Part shown: positions 15,384 to 17,403 of the stretch, one piece after another
Layout: each line of letters starts with the position of its first letter
Numbering within the stretch: the stretch's first letter is position 1
Notes under the pieces: generated by a model
Seen by the model: the letters and a program-made list of their open reading frames with translations, nothing else
The model's database searches: none
Told to the model about the DNA's origin: nothing
Program-made: the position numbers and the translations under genes
Origin: Burkholderiales bacterium UBA2459
Lineage (GTDB): Bacteria; Pseudomonadota; Gammaproteobacteria; Burkholderiales; Burkholderiaceae_E
Length of the DNA: 17,403 bases
Reading direction: 5' to 3'
Assembly (NCBI GenBank): GCA_002342365.1
Contig: DDPV01000043.1
Location: 19,294-36,696 of the forward strand

Positions 15384-16256
15384 ATGGAAGCTTTCTGGTT
15401 ACAAGTCTTATCCGGCGTGACCAATGGCGGCATTTACGCCGCTGTTGGTCTTGCGCTGGTGATGATTTATCAGTCAACGCACCACATCAACTTTGCCCAA
15501 GGTGAAATGGCAACCTTTGCCACCTATATCGCCTGGGCACTCCTGCAATTAGGTCTTCCCTATTGGCTTGCTTTCGGCGCCACTTTGCTGATCGCTTTTG
15601 CTGGCGGCGTGGCAATTCAGCGTCTGATTCTGCGCCCGGTTGAGAAAGCACCGGTTCTGACTAACGTGATTGTTTTTATTGGCCTCTTGGTGATTTTCAA
15701 CGCCGTCTCGGGCATGCTTTTTGACCACACCATCAAGGTTTTCCCAAGCCCTTTTCCGAAGGAAGGTTTTTTGGTGACCAAGTTTTTTTCGGGGCATCAG
15801 CTTGGTGCGAGCTTTGTCACCCTTGCGGTCTTGCTCTGCATTTTTGCTTTTCTGCGTTTCACACCGATCGGGCTTGCCATGCGTGCTGCAGCCTTGAATC
15901 CTGATTCCGCGCGTCTTGTCGGCATCAAGGTCTCGTGGATGCTGGCAATCGGTTGGGGCTTTGCGGCTGCCGTCGGAGCGGTCGCCGGGATGATGGTGGC
16001 ACCCATTGTATTTCTGGATCCCAACATGATGTCGGGCATTCTGCTCTATGGCTTTGCCGCGGCCCTCTTAGGGGGTATCGACAACCCCTGGGGCTCGGTG
16101 GTTGGTGGACTCATTGTTGGCGTGCTTGAAAACCTTCTTGGCGCTTATGTGATCGGCACTGAACTCAAGCTCACCGTGGCGCTGGTCCTGATCGTTGCCA
16201 TTCTCACGGTTAAACCCGACGGGCTTTTTGGCAAGAAAGTCGTCACCCGCGTCTGA
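15384..16256 (+). CDS. livH: Branched-chain amino acid-type ABC transporter permease LivH
   Basis: This is an inner-membrane permease of 290 aa with about eight hydrophobic segments. The N-terminal pattern LQVLSGVTNGGIYAAVGLALVMIYQSTHHINFAQGEMATF is the LivH hallmark, here noted at residues 6-45 with NFAQGE as its core. The family-typical loop AMRAAALNPDSARLVGI in the middle contacts the ATPases, and GGIDNPWGSVVGG follows near the C-terminus. I chose ATG at 15384, where GGGG lies 9 nt upstream. An in-frame TTG at 15351 overlaps the livF stop (TTGA) and would add 11 residues, so it remains a real alternative given the TTG start of livG. The next gene, livM, begins 9 nt after the stop. Confidence 0.92.
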   Translation: MEAFWLQVLSGVTNGGIYAAVGLALVMIYQSTHHINFAQGEMATFATYIAWALLQLGLPYWLAFGATLLIAFAGGVAIQRLILRPVEKAPVLTNVIVFIGLLVIFNAVSGMLFDHTIKVFPSPFPKEGFLVTKFFSGHQLGASFVTLAVLLCIFAFLRFTPIGLAMRAAALNPDSARLVGIKVSWMLAIGWGFAAAVGAVAGMMVAPIVFLDPNMMSGILLYGFAAALLGGIDNPWGSVVGGLIVGVLENLLGAYVIGTELKLTVALVLIVAILTVKPDGLFGKKVVTRV

Positions 16257-16265
16257 GGAAACAGC

Positions 16266-17222
16266 ATGCAACAACTCAATCGCTGGCCTAGCTGGGTGAT
16301 CCTTGGGATCGGATTGCTGGTTTTGCCTTTCCTTATCAAAGACTTTCGGGTGTTTCAGCTCAGCTTGATGATCGTTTATGCGATCGCCTTGCTCGGCTTG
16401 AACATACTCACCGGCTACGGTGGGCAAATTTCGCTAGGTCATGGCGCTTTTTACGCCATGGGTGGCTATTGCGCGGCGATCCTCATGGACCGCTTTGGCC
16501 TGCCCTATATGGCGACGATTCCGCTGGCTGCAGGGCTTTGTTTCCTGGCCGGCATTTTCATGGGATTCCCCGCCTTACGACTTGGCGGTCACTATCTCGC
16601 CTTAGCCACTTTTGCGCTTGCACTGGCCATGCCGCAGTTGCTGAAATTCAAACACTTTGAATCCCTCACCGGCGGCGTGCAGGGGATTATTCTGATGAAA
16701 CCGACGCCGCCCTTTGAGTTTTCCTTCCTTGACCAGCCACTTTCAGAAGACCGCTGGCTTTACTTCGTGGTGCTTGCGGTAGCCGTCATCATGTTTGCGC
16801 TGGCCCGAAACCTTCTCAACGGTCGAATCGGTCGGGCCATCGTCGCAGTCCGCGATCAACCGATTGCAGCGGGCGCGCTCGGGGTGAATCTGGCCTTCAC
16901 CAAAACAATCACCTTCGGCATTTCGGCTGCATTCACCGGTGTCGCTGGCGCGCTTGGTACGATCACGGTTGCCTTTGTGGCACCGGACAGCTTCAACGTA
17001 TTTTTGTCGATCTCATTTTTAGTCGGCGTGGTCGTTGGCGGATTGGCCTCCATCCCGGGCGCAATTTTCGGTGCGGCATTTATTCAATTTGTACCGAACA
17101 TCGCAGACCAGATCTCGAAATCAGCACCTTGGGCGGTGTACGGCGTTTTTCTGATTGCGCTGATGTATCTCGCCCCCAATGGAATCATGGGCATCATTAA
17201 CAGGAGAAGGAGAGGACTATGA
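16266..17222 (+). CDS. livM: Branched-chain amino acid-type ABC transporter permease LivM
   Basis: This 318-aa inner-membrane permease pairs with LivH to form the translocation channel. It has about nine or ten hydrophobic segments and the LivM hallmark GLNILTGYGGQISLGHGAF near residues 43-61. The family-typical LGGHYLALATFAL follows (about 106), then the cytoplasmic coupling loop GRAIVAVRDQPIAAGALGV (about 193-211). The C-terminus is basic (INRRRRGL). The ATG is preceded by TGAGGAAACAGC, in which AGGAAA is a good Shine-Dalgarno that also overlaps the livH stop region. The stop overlaps the next ATG in ATGA. The purine-rich end of this gene doubles as the ribosome binding site for the binding-protein gene. 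Confidence 0.95.
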   Translation: MQQLNRWPSWVILGIGLLVLPFLIKDFRVFQLSLMIVYAIALLGLNILTGYGGQISLGHGAFYAMGGYCAAILMDRFGLPYMATIPLAAGLCFLAGIFMGFPALRLGGHYLALATFALALAMPQLLKFKHFESLTGGVQGIILMKPTPPFEFSFLDQPLSEDRWLYFVVLAVAVIMFALARNLLNGRIGRAIVAVRDQPIAAGALGVNLAFTKTITFGISAAFTGVAGALGTITVAFVAPDSFNVFLSISFLVGVVVGGLASIPGAIFGAAFIQFVPNIADQISKSAPWAVYGVFLIALMYLAPNGIMGIINRRRRGL

Positions 17223-17403
17223 CGATGAATTCAAAGCGGCGTGACATCACGCAGGCGATTGCCGCTGTCGCTATCGGCGTTGGCATGGCGGGTGCGAGCC
17301 CGGCTGCGCTAGCGCAAAAACAGTACGGACCGGGTGCTACCGATCAGGAAATCAAAATCGGCAACATCATGCCCTACTCCGGACCGGCTTCGGCCTACGG
17401 AGC
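17219..17403 (+). CDS. ABC transporter substrate-binding protein, N-terminal part (cut by window edge)
   Basis: About 61 codons of an open frame run off the right edge. The ATG overlaps the livM stop (ATGA) and sits behind a run of AGGAG/AGAGGA purines, a strong Shine-Dalgarno. The product begins with a basic N-region (SKRRD), a hydrophobic stretch of Ala, Val and Gly residues (13-27) and a likely signal-peptidase site ALA|QK after residue 32. The mature start YGPGATDQEIKIGNIMPYSG (36-55) is characteristic of Peripla_BP_6 (LivJ/K-like) receptors. It should therefore be the periplasmic receptor of the LivFGHM importer. The RR pair could indicate Tat export, but the residues after it do not fit the consensus well, so Sec is at least as likely. 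An in-frame ATG two codons later is an alternative start. Confidence 0.9.
   Translation, partial: MTMNSKRRDITQAIAAVAIGVGMAGASPAALAQKQYGPGATDQEIKIGNIMPYSGPASAYG

Overview
The window looks like a chromosomal housekeeping segment from a betaproteobacterium, most probably in or near the Burkholderiales. Three things suggest this. The pyruvate dehydrogenase genes run E1-E2-E3, with a homodimeric-type E1 and an E3 that carries its own N-terminal lipoyl domain. The amino-acid-type ABC transporter ends in a binding protein of a style common in that order. Base composition is moderately GC-rich and even throughout. This placement rests on family knowledge, not on a search. I see no insertion sequence, phage gene, CRISPR array, frameshifted gene or abrupt compositional change.

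Layout. (1) 23-5869, minus strand: aceE-aceF-lpdA, a complete pyruvate dehydrogenase operon with a plausible sigma70-type promoter just upstream of aceE. (2) 5924-6203: a short intergenic region, then a tRNA-Arg(ACG) gene on the plus strand with an extended -10 promoter. (3) 6225-8330, plus strand: an MFS transporter whose GTG start lies 21 nt after the tRNA CCA end, then a classical short-chain dehydrogenase/reductase. (4) 8315-8376: two back-to-back hairpins at the convergent junction. (5) 8367-13670, minus strand: a gene train in transcriptional order of a YhhQ-type queuosine-precursor transporter, an 863-residue FtsX/YbbP-type permease, a GNAT acetyltransferase and an M20 metallopeptidase. 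Gaps are 41, 24 and 7 nt. (6) 13671-13846: a divergent intergenic region. (7) 13847 to the right edge, plus strand: a LivG-LivF-LivH-LivM-binding protein importer operon with overlapping or nearly overlapping genes. The window cuts the binding protein after about 61 codons.

How the parts work together. The first block turns pyruvate into acetyl-CoA, and both E2 and E3 carry lipoyl arms of very similar sequence. The last block is a full HAAT-type importer (two ATPases, two permeases, one periplasmic receptor). Its substrate cannot be read from the sequence. The middle minus-strand genes have no obvious common pathway and may share only a transcript. I found no convincing undescribed system. 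The points most worth checking are the altered ABC signature in LivG, the YbbP-type permease without an adjacent ATPase, the tRNA/MFS junction and the paired hairpins at the convergent gene ends.
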